Below are positions 42,113 through 51,746 of a stretch of 64,000 nt of DNA, one piece after another. Every line of letters begins with the position of its first letter. Positions within the stretch are counted from its first letter, which is position 1. Both the position numbers and the translations under genes were made by a program. The notes below the pieces were generated by a model. That model was given only the letters and a program-made list of their open reading frames with translations, was not told where the DNA came from and did not search any database. The stretch is taken from contig JACEFZ010017423.1 in assembly GCA_014155875.1 (NCBI GenBank), forward strand, positions 1 through 64,000. Reading direction: 5' to 3'. Source of the DNA: Cepaea nemoralis (lineage: Eukaryota; Mollusca; Gastropoda; Stylommatophora; Helicidae).

Positions 42113-43346
42113 CCATCCATCCATCCATCCATCATGTGCCATGCCGGTAAGCGTGGGCGGTCATGTTCTGCCATCTCACTCGATCACCAGTGTCGTGGAT
42201 TAGCTCCGTGTTTCTGTCTCGACCATGCCACGTGGCCAAGCCATTCAGGTATTTACTTCTCGGTCTTCCCTTTGGTCTCTTCCCTTTGATCTTTCCAGTC
42301 ATCACCAAGGTCTGCAAGTCATTTCTTTTCATAATAAGACCAAAACATTTTGACTGTCTTCGTCTAATGACTCTAATCAGTTTACGATCTTCGTTTGTTT
42401 CTTGAAGGACTTGTTCATTAGTGTTCCTGTCTGTCCATGGTATTCTTTGCATTTACCTCAGAAACCACATTTCCACATTTATTAGATGTTTTTCAGCTTG
42501 ACTGCTTATTGTCCACGCTTCACATCCATACAAAAGTATAGGTTCTATGTAGTGCTTCAGCACTCTTGTTCTCGCTTCAGTTGATATTTTTTTATTGGAC
42601 AGTATGTTTTTCATCTTGCAAAAGGCCACCTTCGCCATGACAATTCTTGTTCTAACCGCTTCAAGGCATCTCCCATTAGATGTTATGACTGTGCCGAGAT
42701 AACTTTATCGATTCACTTGTTTAAGAATATGCCCATTTGTGGTATTTCCTTCTTCCCAGTGACGACCATAATCTGTGTCTTCTTAACATTCAGATTCTAA
42801 CCCTAGTTGTTCACTGTGTGCAACAACCGCATCTACTAAAGTTTGCATGTCCTGTTCATTGTCTGCAATCAAGACTGTATCATCTGTATATCTAATGTTA
42901 TTGATGTATCGTCCCCCAATGTTGATTCATTCCTTATCTTCCATACTTCTGAAAATATTTTCACTGTACTAGGGAAAAAGAGATCTGGAGACATTACACA
43001 TCCCTGTCTCACACCTCTTTTAATAGGCTGATATTGACCTACATCGTTATAAATTCTGATGGCAGCTTTTTGTTTCCAATATATGTTTCTTAAAAGTCTA
43101 AGGTCTTTTCCATCAATTTTTAGATCTTCAAGCATCCTTATCATGTCGACATGTCTCACTTTATCGAAAGCCTTTGTGTAGTCAATAAAGCAAAGATATA
43201 GATGTTTGTTTACTTCTATAGAATGTCCAATTACTGTTCTCAGTATATACACAACATTTACTGTGCCCTTGCCTTCTACAAACCCATATTGTTCTTCTCC
43301 TATTTCAGGTTGTATTTTCTTCCTAACTCGTTGCATGATAATTCTC
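42113..43346 (-). mobile_element. LN4 LINE, longest copy, inserted in palindrome (TSD AAATAT)
   Basis: AAATAT at 42107-42112 and 43347-43352 flank it, and palindrome sequence is continuous across. The 3' end is (GGAT)n (CCATCCATCC on plus at 42113-42132). It covers RT from before motif A to the end of the protein. 5' truncated. Confidence 0.9.
42132..43346 (-). pseudogene. LN4 reverse transcriptase (broken)
   Basis: Segments in order from 5': 'GEEQYGFVEGKGTVNVVYIL', motif A 'LYLCFIDYTKAFDKV', 'DGKDLRLLRNIYWKQKAAIR', motif B 'IKRGVRQGCVMSPDLF', then after a frame change motif C reading Y-T-D-D followed by 'TVLIADN', then 'ARTRVLKHYIEPILLYGCEA', 'MQRIPWTDRNTNEQVLQE', 'RKLIRVIRRRQSKCFGLIM', 'GKRPKGRPRSKYLNGLA' and the C-terminal 'DRVRWQNMTAHAYRHGT'. 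At least two frameshifts and two stops. The sequence just before and into motif C is a single copy here (42888-42932 on plus) and corresponds to the unit of the 46-bp minisatellite. Confidence 0.88.
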
Positions 43347-43352
43347 AAATAT

Positions 43353-43402
43353 ACCAAGTATGAAATCGTGTCACATATTGTTTGTGGCTTCTGTGTTTTA
43401 AG
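43353..43402. repeat. Palindrome copy 4, right arm
   Basis: 'GTGTCACATATTGTTTGTGG' to TTCTGTGTTTTAAG. Completes the copy at 42016-42112. Confidence 0.85.
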
Positions 43403-43429
43403 AAAATGAAATGTTTTGGAGATAAATAA

Positions 43430-43660
43430 AAACAAGGGCAGTCTGTGTGATCGCGGGGAATAAAACGCTACCGCTTGAACTTCCAGTGCGTCATATTCGG
43501 GGTCGGGGAATTGTTCAGTGCACAGGCTGGTCGGGTTTCAACGTTGCATTCCCTTTCAGAAAACAATGGCAAGCTACTGAATGTAAACTTGTATACAAAC
43601 GGAAAATGGGGTTGGGATTTAACGCAAAGTCCTGTGAAAGACATATAACATTATTTTAAC
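43430..43660 (+). mobile_element. SINE-2-like SINE, variant head
   Basis: Colinear with 7420-7645 ('CAGTCTGTGTGATCGCGGGG', 'AAAACAATGGCAAGCTACTG'), in the same position relative to the palindrome. Confidence 0.65.
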
Positions 43661-43699
43661 AACATGACGTTTTAGAAAAGATAACTATGGAGGAAAGTG

Positions 43700-43760
<61 letters not shown>

Positions 43761-43822
43761 GTCATCATCATCATCATCAGCATCATCATTATCATCATAA
43801 TCACCAATATCATCATCATCAT
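43700..43822 (+). repeat. (ATC)n microsatellite
   Basis: About 30 ATC/TCA triplets with few interruptions. The Asp-run frame on the other strand is an artefact. Confidence 0.95.
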
Positions 43823-43829
43823 GTGCTAT

Positions 43830-43954
43830 GATTGTGACGACCACAATCTGTGACTTTCATACAATTTAATTTTAACCATAGATGTTCACTGTGTGCAACA
43901 ATGGCATCTACAAAACTCTGCAGTTTCTCCTCACTGTATGCAATGAACACAATC
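43830..43954 (-). mobile_element. LN4 fragment abutting minisatellite
   Basis: 'GACGACCACAATCTGTGAC' to 'ATGCAATGAACACAATCTG' matches the LN4 stretch just downstream of the catalytic motif, as at 30580-30714. Confidence 0.75.
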
Positions 43955-44300
43955 TGCATATATAATGTTATTGGTATTACGCCCCCCAATGATGATTCCT
44001 CTCATATCTAAAGTTATTGATGTTTCATCCCCTAATGATGATTCCTCACATATAGTGTACAAGGAAGTCAGAAAAGAAGAAGACCACAACATAGATGGAT
44101 TCAAGATGTGATAGGTAGTTTACACATGGCAGCAACAGAGACTACAATGAAGTCACGCTCCCCCCCCCCCCCCCCCACTGATGATTACTCTCATATTTAA
44201 TTTTATTGACGTTACGTCCCCGAATAGATGATTCCTCTCATATCTAATGTTATTGATGTTTCATCCCCTAATGATGATTCCTCACATATAGTGTACAAGG
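43955..44300 (-). repeat. 46-bp minisatellite units with duplicated LN9 tail
   Basis: Two blocks of two to three 46-bp units (43955-44055 and 44180-44290), each followed by an LN9 tail ('AAGAAGAAGACCACAAC.TAGATGG'). A C15 run lies between them (44160-44176). The block array+LN9 is therefore itself duplicated about 235 bp apart. Confidence 0.8.
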
Positions 44301-44389
44301 TAGTCGGAAAAGAAGAAGACCACAACCTAGATGGATTCAAGATGTGATAGGTAGTTTACACATGACAGCAACAGAGGCTACAATGGAGA

Positions 44390-44645
44390 GACATTTAAAT
44401 AGACTGTAACGGGAGTTAAGTTCTAGACAGGACAAGCGAAGTGACCTCGCGCTCCGAAGGTTGTAGGTTTGATTCCGGCGTACGTCGTTTGGGGCTTGTC
44501 GCTCTAGTTGCGTAGTTCGTACTTTGTGAGACGCGTTTGGCAAGCCGCCCTGAGGAAAGATACTAGACTATATGGAATAAAACCCGGTACAACGAAGTCG
44601 ATCCTCTTGACTTTTAACAGATTTAGTTCCAAACAAAAAGTAAGT
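44390..44645 (+). mobile_element. SINE-B
   Basis: Head 'GACAGGACAAGCGAAGTGAC', B box GGTTTGATTCC (44466-44476), body to 'AACAGATTTAGTTCC'. A short deletion removes part of the A-box arm. Confidence 0.72.
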
Positions 44646-44830
44646 GTGGACCTAACAAAAATGGATCGCGGAATATGATAAGAAAGAATGTTTTGTCACA
44701 GATATGATTTAATGCCCCGACAGTGATGAGCAGATCAAGTAAAGGGTAAGACACTGTGTGTTTTGTCACCAAATTCTCGTATTAGAAAGACAACTAAGGT
44801 AAAATATGTTACATATTCAGAGACTGAGTG
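44646..44830 (+). repeat. Repeat A common module (start)
   Basis: 'GTGGACCTAACAAAAATGG' to 'GTTACATATTCAGAGACTGAG', then cut by a (TTAG)n tract. Confidence 0.75.
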
Positions 44831-45450
44831 TTAGTTAGTTAGTTAGTTAGTCGTGGTTCCAACTTCACAGCAACGGATTGTCCCCATATTGCTCCGTTCC
44901 TGTGCCAGTGAATATAACACAAAATGCTCCTCACTGCCCAGTGTGATCAATGGAATAGACAGGAGTATCGGCAAGCCAACAGCCCGCACAGATACACTGT
45001 GCATAATGTTGCCGCCAGAATGCCAACACAAAAGTCCTCCATGACAAATACAGTTCATAGTCGATCGAAACGGCAGTCAGCAGAAAGACCTCATTGACCC
45101 GGGTTTTATCCCATATGTTTCGGTCTCTTTCCGCAGGACAACTAGCCAAAAGCGCCACACAAAGCACGAATTCTGTAGCTCCAGCGTCGACTCCCAGGAG
45201 TCTTCTGAAAAATGCACTCAGGAGCCAAAAAGGCAAACCAGTCAATCCAACAACAGCCGGCCGCCATCGTTCCGAACATGCAGTTCACGCTACAAACAAC
45301 CGCGGACAGATGTAAAAGCATTCCAAGCGAAACTCACAGCTCACAGTGTCGCGCCACGCACTCACTCAGTAGCAGGGCGACGGAACCATATCCTTCTTAG
45401 TCGCCTCTTATGACGTGCATGGTAGACAACAGTGTTACTATTCTTTGCTC
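44831..45450. other. Unassigned insertion with (TTAG)4
   Basis: Separates two Repeat A pieces. It begins with GTTAGTTAGTTAGTTAG (44831-44850) and is GC-richer. Part of it (45090-45190) resembles a diverged SINE-B body ('CCCGGGTTTTATCCCATATG'). 'TTAGTCGCCTCTTATGACG' at 45397-45416 resembles a SINE-tail motif I associate with mollusc genomes. No gene recognised. Confidence 0.5.
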
Positions 45451-45459
45451 CCCCGTATA

Positions 45460-45904
45460 GGCTTCGGCAACATACTGAGTGTTATTGCAGTTGAGCAACT
45501 CAAACGGCGGCTTGTCTTTGCTAGAATTACAAACAACTCCAACGTGAGGCAAACATCAGCGACTGCCGTAATCCACCTGTGTATAAAAGACGAATGTCGA
45601 TATCATCTGTTTCTTAGCGCCATTAAAAATATCTTCGACCATATTTGCTATCATTCTAAGGCGTGCCTGGCAAAAATATTAAGAAAAAGTACAGAATATT
45701 TCGATTAAACAAATATTGGACTGGATATATTATCTCGCATGTAGACTGCGCTTCATTTGTGATATTATCTACAACATGAGGTCACATATTGGACATCTAT
45801 GATATCACAATCACTTAAATTTATTTTAGGAGCTGTTGATCATAAATGCAGTATATTTCCTTAGATATTATGTTACATGTTCTTTAAAGAACTGATTGCA
45901 TTAC
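45460..45904 (+). repeat. Repeat A common module and tail
   Basis: 'GAGTGTTATTGCAGTTGAGC' to 'GAACTGATTGCATTACGCAG'. Ends at the 46-bp array. Confidence 0.78.
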
Positions 45905-46115
45905 GCAGCCATATGTTCGTCTCATATCTAATACTATTGATGCCATGACCCCCACTGGTGATTCCTGTCATATCTAATGTTATTGATGTCACCTCCCCCA
46001 CTGGTGATTCCTCGCATATCTAATGTTATTGATGTCACCTCCCCCAATGGTGATTCCTTTTATATCTAATGTTATTAACATCACGTCCCCCAATGGTGAT
46101 TTCTTTCATGTCTAA
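45905..46115 (-). repeat. 46-bp minisatellite, four to five units
   Basis: Best-conserved set of units: 'CATATCTAATGTTATTGATG' followed by 'TCACCTCCCCCAATGGTG' almost unchanged in consecutive copies. Flanked on both sides by Repeat A pieces, with no LN9 tail. Confidence 0.88.
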
Positions 46116-46303
46116 AGTATTGGTTCTTGCAGTAGAAAGAAAACTAAGGTAAGACATATTGCATGTTGTTTCCACTGAGAGATAATGCCGCTGAACACTT
46201 CAAACAGCACATCCATTATGTGGAATGTCGGCACCAAAGATTCACTGTTTGGGCTTCACCAAAGGGTGGAAAAAGCGTCCCAGTGACACGAAATGGAATA
46301 TTG
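46116..46303 (+). repeat. Repeat A piece joined to LN6 3' UTR piece
   Basis: 'GAAAGAAAACTAAGGTAAG' to 'CACTTCAAACAGC', then LN6-like 'ATGTGGAATGTCGGCACC' and 'CACGAAATGGAATATTG'. The same join occurs in reverse at 34145. Confidence 0.7.
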
Positions 46304-46495
46304 AATCCGGTCAAGGATATCCACTACTGACGAGCTCAAACGAGAGCAAAATGCGAGTATAGTTCTTCCATATTGAAGTGGATGGGCCTTAGGTTTATAC
46401 CAGAATACGATCAGCGTTGCCAGTAAAGGGTTGTGCTCAATATTTAAATTTCAAATCCCGAAACAACCAAATAATAAATTTAATTATTGCTCACT
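46304..46495 (+). repeat. Hammerhead-bearing repeat, copy 1 (decayed)
   Basis: Matches 51560-51745 for about 185 bp: 'GGTCAAGGATATCCACTACT', 'GATGGGCCTTAGGTTTATAC', 'AATACGATCAGCGTTGCCAG', 'TTTAAATTTCAAATCCCG'. Contains a hammerhead motif with a broken catalytic core. Confidence 0.85.
46315..46370 (+). ncRNA. Degenerate hammerhead ribozyme
   Basis: CTGACGA at 46327-46333, stem II GCTC/GAGC (46334-46337 with 46344-46347), then AAAA instead of the required GAAA at 46348-46351. The cleavage triplet position reads GTA (46357-46359). Stem I is weakened by two mismatches. Expected to be inactive, but it aligns base for base with the intact-core copy at 51581. Confidence 0.75.
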
Positions 46496-46619
46496 GGATT
46501 TAGGCGGTCTGGTGTGCCTTGCCTGTGAGAAGTCCTCATCGTTCGGGACAACATCAATTGACGGACGTCAGTCGCGGCGATCAGGCAACCTTTAGCTATA
46601 GCCTACGATGGGTGACGTT

Positions 46620-47126
46620 GTATATTATGTTATGATAATTTGGTCGTGTCCAGCGTGTGCCGCGTGGTTACACACCCGCTTCCCACGCCAATGATCCGGG
46701 GCTTGTTTCCGGATCCCCCCTCTGCCGTGCGTCCACCTTGACGAAGTAGAGGGACTTGCGTGTTCAAATGACCCCAAGAGCTATGCCGACGGTAGCACAG
46801 CTACTGGTAGGGTCACCCATGTCGGACAGGTCAAAGGAGAGGGACCAGACGAAGTGACGCACAAACCTGCTGCCTTGTAAGTAGACTGGGGACAGTCAAA
46901 GGCTAGGGAAATCATCCCGAAAAATGCTTGTCGAAATCGGACGTACTGAGCCACACGCTTGACAAAGAAGTGCAACGTAACTTTATCATTTCATATAGCC
47001 ACAGATGAAAATTAATCGTTATGGTGCTAATCCCGTGAAGTCCCATCAGGTGATGATATTGCCGGGCCCCCTGCCTCGAGGTGGTTCTCCCATGACTACT
47101 ATGGTCACCTTCCCCTGTTCTGTGGA
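46620..47126 (+). promoter_or_regulatory. LN6 5' UTR / internal promoter region
   Basis: GC-richer leader before the endonuclease. 'GTGCCGCGTGGTTACACACC' and 'CGGGGCTTGTTTCCGG' near 46650-46710 vaguely recall tRNA-type promoter boxes. LINEs of this type carry internal promoters in the 5' UTR; the assignment is by position only. Confidence 0.45.
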
Positions 47127-48578
47127 GTGAAGGCACAGAGGAGTAAGTTAAGAGCTATTGACCAAACACCCCGGACACTCAACATACTACAGTGGAATGC
47201 CGAAGGAGTTTATAACAAGAAATTCTCCCTGACACAGCGTCTTCATAAAGATAGGATAGATGTGGCATGCATTCAAGAGACACACCTCAACGCCAAGCGC
47301 AAATTTGCAGTCAGGGGATATCAGGCCACATGTTTCGACCGCGAAGGACATAAAGGAGGAGTTCTAATACTTACACGAAATACAATACCTTGCAGCGAAG
47401 TATCTGTGATCTCTGACAACCAAACGGAAATTATAGGTGTTGATATAATGATAAAGGACGTGAAAATAAGAATCTACAATCTGTATAGCCCAGCAGATAA
47501 GGATCTTACACTCTCAAACATGAAAATAACTGACACAAATTGCATTATTGTCGGAGACTTTAATAGCCGTTCAGAAAGATGGGGATACCCAGATACTGAC
47601 AAAAGAGGAGATGAAGTGGAGGACTGGGAAATAGACTCAAATCTCCATCTACTCAACAAAGCGGATGACACACCGAGCTTCTACTCCAGAAGATGGATTA
47701 CCACTTCTACTCCAGACTTAGCTTTCTGCACAGGAGACATCCTCCACAAAATCGATCGCCATGTGCTTGACCAATTAGCAGGTAGTGACCACAGACCAAT
47801 CAAGCTTGTAATGAATATGGAGTATGTTCCACAGGAGCAAAAGCCTTTGCCCCGCTGGAATTACAAACGAGCAGATTGGGACAGATTTGCCATACTAACA
47901 GACAAATATTGTGAAAACATAAATACACGATATGGCAACATGAAGCAAATGGTGGAAAGTCTAAACAGAGCAATAATACAGGCAGCCACTGAGTCTATTC
48001 CAAGAGGAGCGAGGAAAAATTACAAACCATACTGGACTGAAGAACTACAAATTTTGGAGGACAAAGTTGAAGATGCCAGGAAGACCGCAGAGAGAGAACA
48101 AACAACTGAAGCGAACATCTCTCTCAAAGCCATCTCAGCAAAATATAAAAGAACAGTAAATCAAACAACAAGAGATTGTTGGAGGGAAAAAACAGAAAAC
48201 CTGAATTTTGACAGGGATGGAAACAAACTATGGAAACTAGTGAAAGCCATGAACAATGAAGGACCTAGAAACAAACAAATAACAATTAAACAAGGAAATG
48301 CCTTGCTTACAGGAAAAAAGGCTGCAAATGCACTAATGGAACACTATGCCAGTGCAAACCACATTGATATTACAACCGAACAGAAGAAAGCAATCAAAGA
48401 TAAACAGATACATCATAGAAATACAGAGACAGCAGCAGAATATATGATGGCAAATCTAACAATGGAAGAAATGGAACAGGCAATGAATACCCTAAAAAAG
48501 AAGAAATCACCAGGAAAGGATGGAATCACAAATGAAATGCTAATAGGACTAGGCACTAAGGCAAAAAGAAACTACTAG
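47127..48578 (+). pseudogene. LN6 endonuclease and RT N-terminal part
   Basis: A 483-codon open segment. Endonuclease motifs in order: 'LNILQWNAEGV' (Asn), 'DVACIQETHLN' (catalytic Glu), 'RIYNLYSPAD', 'CIIVGDFNSRSERWG' (Asp/Asn), 'STPDLAFCTG', 'LAGSDHRPIKLVM' (Asp-His). Then the linker 'YWTEELQILEDKVEDARKT' and RT entry 'KKKSPGKDGITNEMLIGLG'. The frame is lost by an indel near 48560. The first codon listed is GTG and no in-frame ATG lies just upstream, so the true start is unresolved. All endonuclease catalytic residues seem present. It nicks target DNA to prime reverse transcription when intact. Confidence 0.88.
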
Positions 48579-49941
48579 CAGTCCTAAATTACAGCTGGAA
48601 GAGGGGAATAGTCCCACAGGCATGGAAGGAAGCTATACTAATACCAGTCCCAAAGAAAGGAAAAGACCTGGAAAGAACCAAATGGCTATCGACCTATCAG
48701 TCTACTTAGCTGTGTAGGAAAATTAATGGAACGCATTATCAATGGCAGGCTAACATGGCATCTGGAAGAAAACCAACTCTTAACACCACACCAAGCAGGA
48801 TTCAGAAAGTACAGATCCACTGAAGATCAAATAACCTATATAGCTCAGGAAATAGAGGATGCCTTCCAAGAGAAAAAGCACACACTAGCAGGTCTGGATA
48901 GATTTAGAAAAAGCATTTGATAAAGTATGGAAGGAAGGACTGAAAGTAAAACTGCAAAAAATGCATGTTTGTGGAAAATGTACAAATGGATCAGCCACTA
49001 CCTTGAGAACAGAACTGCCAGGACAAAAGTACAAGGACAAACCAGCAAAATGATGCTGTTGGAGCAAGGTGTCCCCCAAGGAGGAGTTCTTTCACCAACA
49101 TTATTCCTAGCATATATAAATGACATCACGGAAAATTTTCCAGCCAGAGTACACACATCCTCCTTTGCAGATGACCTAGCCATATGGACATCTGAAGAAT
49201 ATATTAGTACAGCTAACAGCAGAATACAGCAAGCCTATTAGCGCTAGAGGACTGGTCAAAATCATGGCTAGTGAAGATAAGTGAGGAGAAAACAACATGC
49301 ACAGTGTTCTCCCTCTCAAATAAAACTCAGCAACCTAAGCTGGTATTGAATGGAAAAATATTGCGCCATGAAGAAAATCCAAACTATCTAGGAGTCACCT
49401 TTGATCGTCGCCTGACATGGAAAGACACAGGTTGAGAAAAATCGAACAAGAGCAAGGCAAGAGAATGGCAATCATGAAAAAGCTTGCTGGTACAACGTGG
49501 GGAGCAGATGAGAAAGTTCTCAAGAAGTTATATACTGGACGGGTGAGGCCAGTACTGGAATATGGCATTGCAGCTTGGGCAACAGCAGCTAAGTCAAACT
49601 TTAACAAAATAAGTAGAGTCCAAAATCAAGGAATGCGAATCATAACTGGAAGCCTGAAGACAACGCCTATTAATGAACTAGAAAAGATCACTTGTTTACA
49701 ACCAATGCAGGATAGAAGAGATAGCAGAGCCCAGCAACAAGCAGAAAAATTTAGAAGATTGACAGACCACCCTATGTATAAAAGGTTTAGTGGTTTTGGA
49801 AAGGGAAGACTGAAGCGTAGCAACTTTGTAGAAACTGCAAAACGAAAGATTAGGGCAGATCCTATACTTAACATATCAACAGTCAAACCCATTTACAATG
49901 CACACAAGTTCCCAGCTTGGAGACAACAGCAACTGCCTTAG
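48579..49941 (+). pseudogene. LN6 reverse transcriptase core (frameshifted)
   Basis: Continues in several frames: 'AILIPVPKKGKD', 'ISLLSCVGKLMERIINGRL' (partly by frame change near 48680), 'HQAGFRKYRSTEDQITYIAQ', motif A 'WIDLEKAFDKVWKEGL' (frame change near 48890), motif B 'LEQGVPQGGVLSPTLFLAYI', motif C 'SSFADDLAIWTSEE', then after another shift near 49240 the thumb and connection, 'RRLTWKDTG', 'RVRPVLEYGIAAWATAAKSN'. About five one-base indels and no long deletion: the catalytic Asp pair is preserved. Frames end at the stop at 49939. Confidence 0.87.
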
Positions 49942-49989
49942 ATGATAGAAAACATTCCTGGTATTGAGAAATAGAACACTCAGCATGAA

Positions 49990-50720
49990 ACCGAAAGAAG
50001 AGAAATAACCCTAAACTACATAAAAGAACATTACCCAAGCAGCAATTGGACCCATGCATATACAGATGGATCAGCCAAAAATTCAATAGAGAATGGAGGA
50101 GGAGGAATTCTCCTAAATTTAAAAAATGGAGTGAAAAAAAACACATTCAGTGGCAACTGGAAAAGTTTTCAAGTAACTTCAAAGCGGAGGTAGAGGCTCT
50201 GAAAACTGCAGCAGAAATGCTCTTGATGGAGGAAAATAAAGAGAAGCAAATAGCTATCTTCACAGATGCAAAGTCAGCTGTCTCAATACTGAAGAGCAAT
50301 AACAGCACAGAACTAGCTGACCTAAGAGCAGCACTCCATGGTCTATGCCAGAAATCCAAAAAAGTTGTAATACAGTGGATCCCATCACATTGCAGTATAC
50401 CTGGAAATGAAGAGGCTGACAGACTGGCAAAAGAGGGCGGACGACTACCACAGCCTGACATAGACATAACCTATAATGAGGCAAAGAGGTTGATAAAAAG
50501 CACTTATAGAACCAAATGGGAATCAGAGCATCCAGGCCACCAGAAGGATGATGCATATTACAAACTCGACCGAAGAGAACAAGTAGCAATCTTCAGACTC
50601 CGCACAGGACATAACAGGCTGAAATACCATTTGTTCAATAAACTAAAGATAGGAGATACCGATGAATGTAATTATCGAACTGGAAAAATGACAGCAAAAC
50701 ATTTGCTGGAGGATTGACCA
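49990..50720 (+). pseudogene. LN6 RNase H domain and C-terminus
   Basis: RNase H fold: 'WTHAYTDGSAKNSIENGGGG' (first Asp, in one frame), then a shift near 50170 to 'FKAEVEALKTAAEML' (Glu), 'IAIFTDAKSAVSILK' (second Asp) and 'IQWIPSHCSIPGNEEADRLA' (His and last Asp). The C-terminus 'FRLRTGHNRLKYHLFNKL' and 'DTDECNYRTGKMTAKHLLED' is the degraded Cys/His region that follows RNase H in such LINEs. Stop at 50716-50718. Confidence 0.88.
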
Positions 50721-50839
50721 ATATATGCAGAACAGAGAAAGATATGTTGGCCCACACCTGCTTCATTTGAGGACAAGCTCTATGGAGATATCAACAAGCT
50801 CAAGTTGACCGCAGCTTACTTTAACTACATACAGGTTGA

Positions 50840-51505
50840 CATTTAAAGGTGTATGAAGAAGTATTCAGACTGCCACACTTCATACCACAGGTAGTGTCGG
50901 TTACAAAAGCCTCCAGAGGCATGAAATGGAATATTGCTTGGATAGCAAATCCATTACGTGGAAAGTCCGAATCAAAAGCTCACCGTGTGAGCTTCATAAA
51001 AGGTGGAAAAAGTGTCCTAGTGGCACGAAATGGAATATTGCTCGGATAGCAAATCCATTTCGCGGAAAGTCCGAATCGAAAGCTCACTGTGTGGATGTCA
51101 TCTGCATTCTTCTGGTTTCCGGAAGAACAGCCTATGGCGAACGGAAGGCCCAATATACGGAAGTGAGGTTAAGCAGCCATGTGCAGGACGTGACGATTCC
51201 TTGGGTGAGCCCAGTACCAGAGCGCTATGTGTCGGCTCTGCAATTATGGAAGCCTCCTTGGATGGCGGGGAATGCCCATGGTCTGCCCCTGCCTTCCGTT
51301 GAGGGCTGACCAGGATGTCTTTGGCTGTTCTATATGGGCCAGCTAGGATGGGGGATAACACCACAACAGTGAGAGTCAAACGTCCTAACAAACCCCCGGG
51401 AAGGTTAACCCGGTCAAAAATGCCCGCAGAAGTCGGATGTGTCGGCCTAACGGCTCAAGAACGCAGCTCTGCTGTAAACAGGCACAACGCAATCACATCC
51501 TAAAC
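50840..51505 (+). other. LN6 3' UTR with 104-bp tandem repeat
   Basis: Two direct copies of a 104-bp unit begin at about 50922 and 51026 ('GAAATGGAATATTGCT.GGA'). The rest matches 25178-25600 in reverse. Not coding, though open frames of up to 127 codons exist by chance. Confidence 0.75.
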
Positions 51506-51559
51506 AAAACGAAGAAAAAAAAACTCTGGATGAACGCAGAAGAAGAGGAAGAAGACGTT
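51506..51559 (+). repeat. A-rich and GAA-rich LINE tail fragment
   Basis: 'AAAAACTCTGGATGAACGCAG' then AAGAAGAGGAAGAAG. The same tail sits next to the other LN6 3' end at 25908-25940, so a second short LINE fragment is associated with LN6 ends. Confidence 0.55.
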
Positions 51560-51745
51560 TCCGGATCCGGTTAAGGATATGCACTACTGACGAGCTCAAA
51601 CGAGAGCGAAACTCGGATATAGTGCTTCTATATTGACGTGGATGGGCCTTGGGTTCATACCAGAATACGATCAGCGTTGCCAGTAGAGGGTTGTGCTCAC
51701 TATTTAAATTTCAAATCCCGAAACAACCAAATAATCAATATACAT
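51560..51745 (+). repeat. Hammerhead-bearing repeat, copy 2
   Basis: About 185 bp, roughly 90% identical to 46304-46495. It sits between LN6 and Repeat A copy 3. Contains an almost intact hammerhead ribozyme at its start. No protein. Probable piece of a Penelope-like element or a small hammerhead retroposon (retrozyme-like); neither is shown. Confidence 0.85.
51575..51640 (+). ncRNA. Hammerhead ribozyme (type I, minimal stem III)
   Basis: Stem I GCACTA (51581-51586) pairs perfectly with TAGTGC (51620-51625), and after an internal loop ATAT (51577-51580) can pair with ATAT (51630-51633). Core CTGACGA at 51587-51593 fits CUGANGA. Stem II is GCTC/GAGC (51594-51597 with 51604-51607), loop AAACGA. 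GAAA at 51608-51611 is the second core strand. Stem III is tiny: the first pair is A51611-T51618, the second position is C51612/A51617 (mismatch; G in the sister copy), loop TCGG. The predicted cleavage is after A51619 (triplet ATA). A very short stem III is typical of retroelement hammerheads that may act as dimers. Activity is untested. Confidence 0.85.
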
Positions 51746-51746
51746 A

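Larger units (their letters stand above)
46600..51505 (+). mobile_element. LN6, nearly full-length RNase H-bearing LINE
   Basis: Order: 5' UTR (about 46600-47126), APE endonuclease, RT, RNase H, C-terminal Cys/His region, 3' UTR with two 104-bp tandem units (50922 and 51026), short A-rich tail. The RNase H domain places it in the I-type group (I, Nimb, Ingi, R1 and relatives); the exact clade is not resolved. The 5' end is approximate. Truncated 3' copies lie at 25178 and 33815. Confidence 0.85.

Noticed and set aside
43656..43844. Asp-rich peptide
   Set aside because: Translation of the (ATC)n microsatellite on the minus strand.
50926..51309. Protein in the LN6 3' UTR
   Set aside because: Frames are not conserved between LN6 and its truncated copies; the sequence is the tandem 104-bp UTR repeat.
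46304..51745. Penelope-like element with GIY-YIG endonuclease
   Set aside because: Hammerhead motifs suggest it, but no GIY-YIG motif or Penelope-type RT was seen; the coding region between is an APE/RNase H LINE.
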